A DNA stretch of 5,611 nucleotides from Marinilabiliales bacterium (GTDB lineage Bacteria; Bacteroidota; Bacteroidia; Bacteroidales; BM523), in NCBI GenBank assembly GCA_002869425.1, contig PKSZ01000561.1:1-5611 (forward strand). Reading direction: 5' to 3'. Shown here piece by piece: positions 4,888 to 5,611 of the stretch. The translations under genes and the position numbers were made by a program. Each line of letters begins with the position of its first letter. Positions within the stretch are counted from its first letter, which is position 1. A model generated the notes under the pieces. That model made no database searches. It saw nothing but the letters and a program-made list of their open reading frames with translations, and was not told the origin of the DNA.

Positions 4888-5611
4888 ATGCAGGTTTTCA
4901 CACATCAACTAAGTAATGGAATAAGGCTGGTTCATCATTATAGTGCTTCCAAAGTAGCATATGTAAGCGCAATTATTAATACTGGCACAAGAGATGAACA
5001 GGAAGGCGAAGAAGGAATTGCGCACTTTATTGAACATGTTCTATTTAAAGGTACACAAAGAAGAAAAGCCTTTCACATTTTAAGTCGGCTTGATGATGTT
5101 GGTGGAGAAATAGATGCCTATACTACAAAAGAAAATACTGCCATTACAGAAGTCTTTTTAAACCAACATTACGACAGGGGCCTGGAACTTCTTTCAGATA
5201 TAATGTTCAATTCTGTATTTCCTGAAAAAGAACTGGAAAAGGAAAAAGAAGTAGTCATCGACGAAATCAATTCATACAAAGATGCTCCTTCTGAATTAAT
5301 TTTTGATGATTTTGAAGAGATGGTCTTTGCAGATCATTCGCTCGGAAAAAGCATACTTGGCAGCAAAAAATCAATCAAAACTTTCAACCGAAAAAAAATT
5401 GAACAATTCATCAAAAGAAATTATAACACAGATGAAATTATCATTTGTTCAATAGGCGATATTCCCTTTAAAAAACTAACAAAAATGACTGAAAAATATT
5501 TCGGTCATATTCCTGAAAATTTAAGAAGTTTCAAAAGGCTACCTTTTAACAATTATTCAGCCAATAGTATCATTATAAAAAAGAGAACCTATCAGGCACA
5601 TTGCATCTTAG
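4888..5611 (+). CDS. M16 (insulinase-family) zinc metallopeptidase, 3' end outside window
   Basis: The first 241 codons are present and the right edge cuts the gene; full-length single-chain members are usually a little over 400 residues. The inverted zinc motif HxxEH is intact as HFIEH at residues 46-50, with E49 as the catalytic base, and a third metal ligand is available at E126 in VVIDEINSY, about 75 residues later as expected. Other family landmarks are NTGTRDE (31-37), LFKGT (52-56) and GGEIDAYTTKENTA (73-86). This is thus the active, ligand-bearing N-terminal half rather than the inactive partner type. No signal peptide or lipobox is seen, so the enzyme is probably cytoplasmic, a processing or peptide-degrading protease similar to bacterial mitochondrial-processing-peptidase relatives. 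The ATG at 4888 places MQVFTHQLSNGIRLV at the N-terminus, the usual opening strand of the domain. Confidence 0.95.
   Translation, partial: MQVFTHQLSNGIRLVHHYSASKVAYVSAIINTGTRDEQEGEEGIAHFIEHVLFKGTQRRKAFHILSRLDDVGGEIDAYTTKENTAITEVFLNQHYDRGLELLSDIMFNSVFPEKELEKEKEVVIDEINSYKDAPSELIFDDFEEMVFADHSLGKSILGSKKSIKTFNRKKIEQFIKRNYNTDEIIICSIGDIPFKKLTKMTEKYFGHIPENLRSFKRLPFNNYSANSIIIKKRTYQAHCIL

Overview
The window looks like a chromosomal piece of an AT-rich member of the Bacteroidota. The main evidence is four separate matches to the phylum's unusual -7 promoter box, TAnnTTTG. Two of them also have a TTG about 18-19 bases upstream. They sit in front of the second YwqK/MORN-like gene, the DsrE-like gene, the tRNA-Phe gene and the M16 peptidase gene. 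Genes generally lack a Shine-Dalgarno sequence, which also fits. I cannot assign a genus.

Layout. From the left edge to about 1457, two plus-strand paralogues carry 24-residue YwqK/MORN-like repeats. The first is open at the window edge and has an unrecognised N-terminal region with two CxxC pairs. The second is short and has a signal peptide. They meet the minus-strand block tail to tail with overlapping stop codons. From 4502 down to 1454, four minus-strand genes are packed as an apparent operon. In order of transcription these are a stand-alone DsrE-domain protein related to the C-terminal half of YedF, two tandem paralogous proteins with three membrane helices followed by a GNAT acetyltransferase domain, and a dihydropyrimidinase/D-hydantoinase-type amidohydrolase. 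The first two overlap by one base (TAATG) and the last two by 17 bases.

Upstream of this block is a tRNA-Phe(GAA) gene, also on the minus strand, with its own promoter and a hairpin terminator directly behind it. Diverging from it on the plus strand is the 5' part of an M16 (insulinase-family) zinc peptidase gene, cut by the right window edge.

How they work together. The tRNA, M16 and hydantoinase genes are recognisable families. The least explained unit is the DsrE - membrane GNAT - membrane GNAT set. The duplicated membrane-anchored acetyltransferase and the tight coupling to a cysteine-bearing DsrE protein suggest a shared job, possibly acylation of a small molecule or protein at the membrane, but the substrate cannot be read from the sequence. 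I see no insertion sequence, CRISPR array, integrase or other mobile-element signature. No gene-free stretch exceeds 300 bases.
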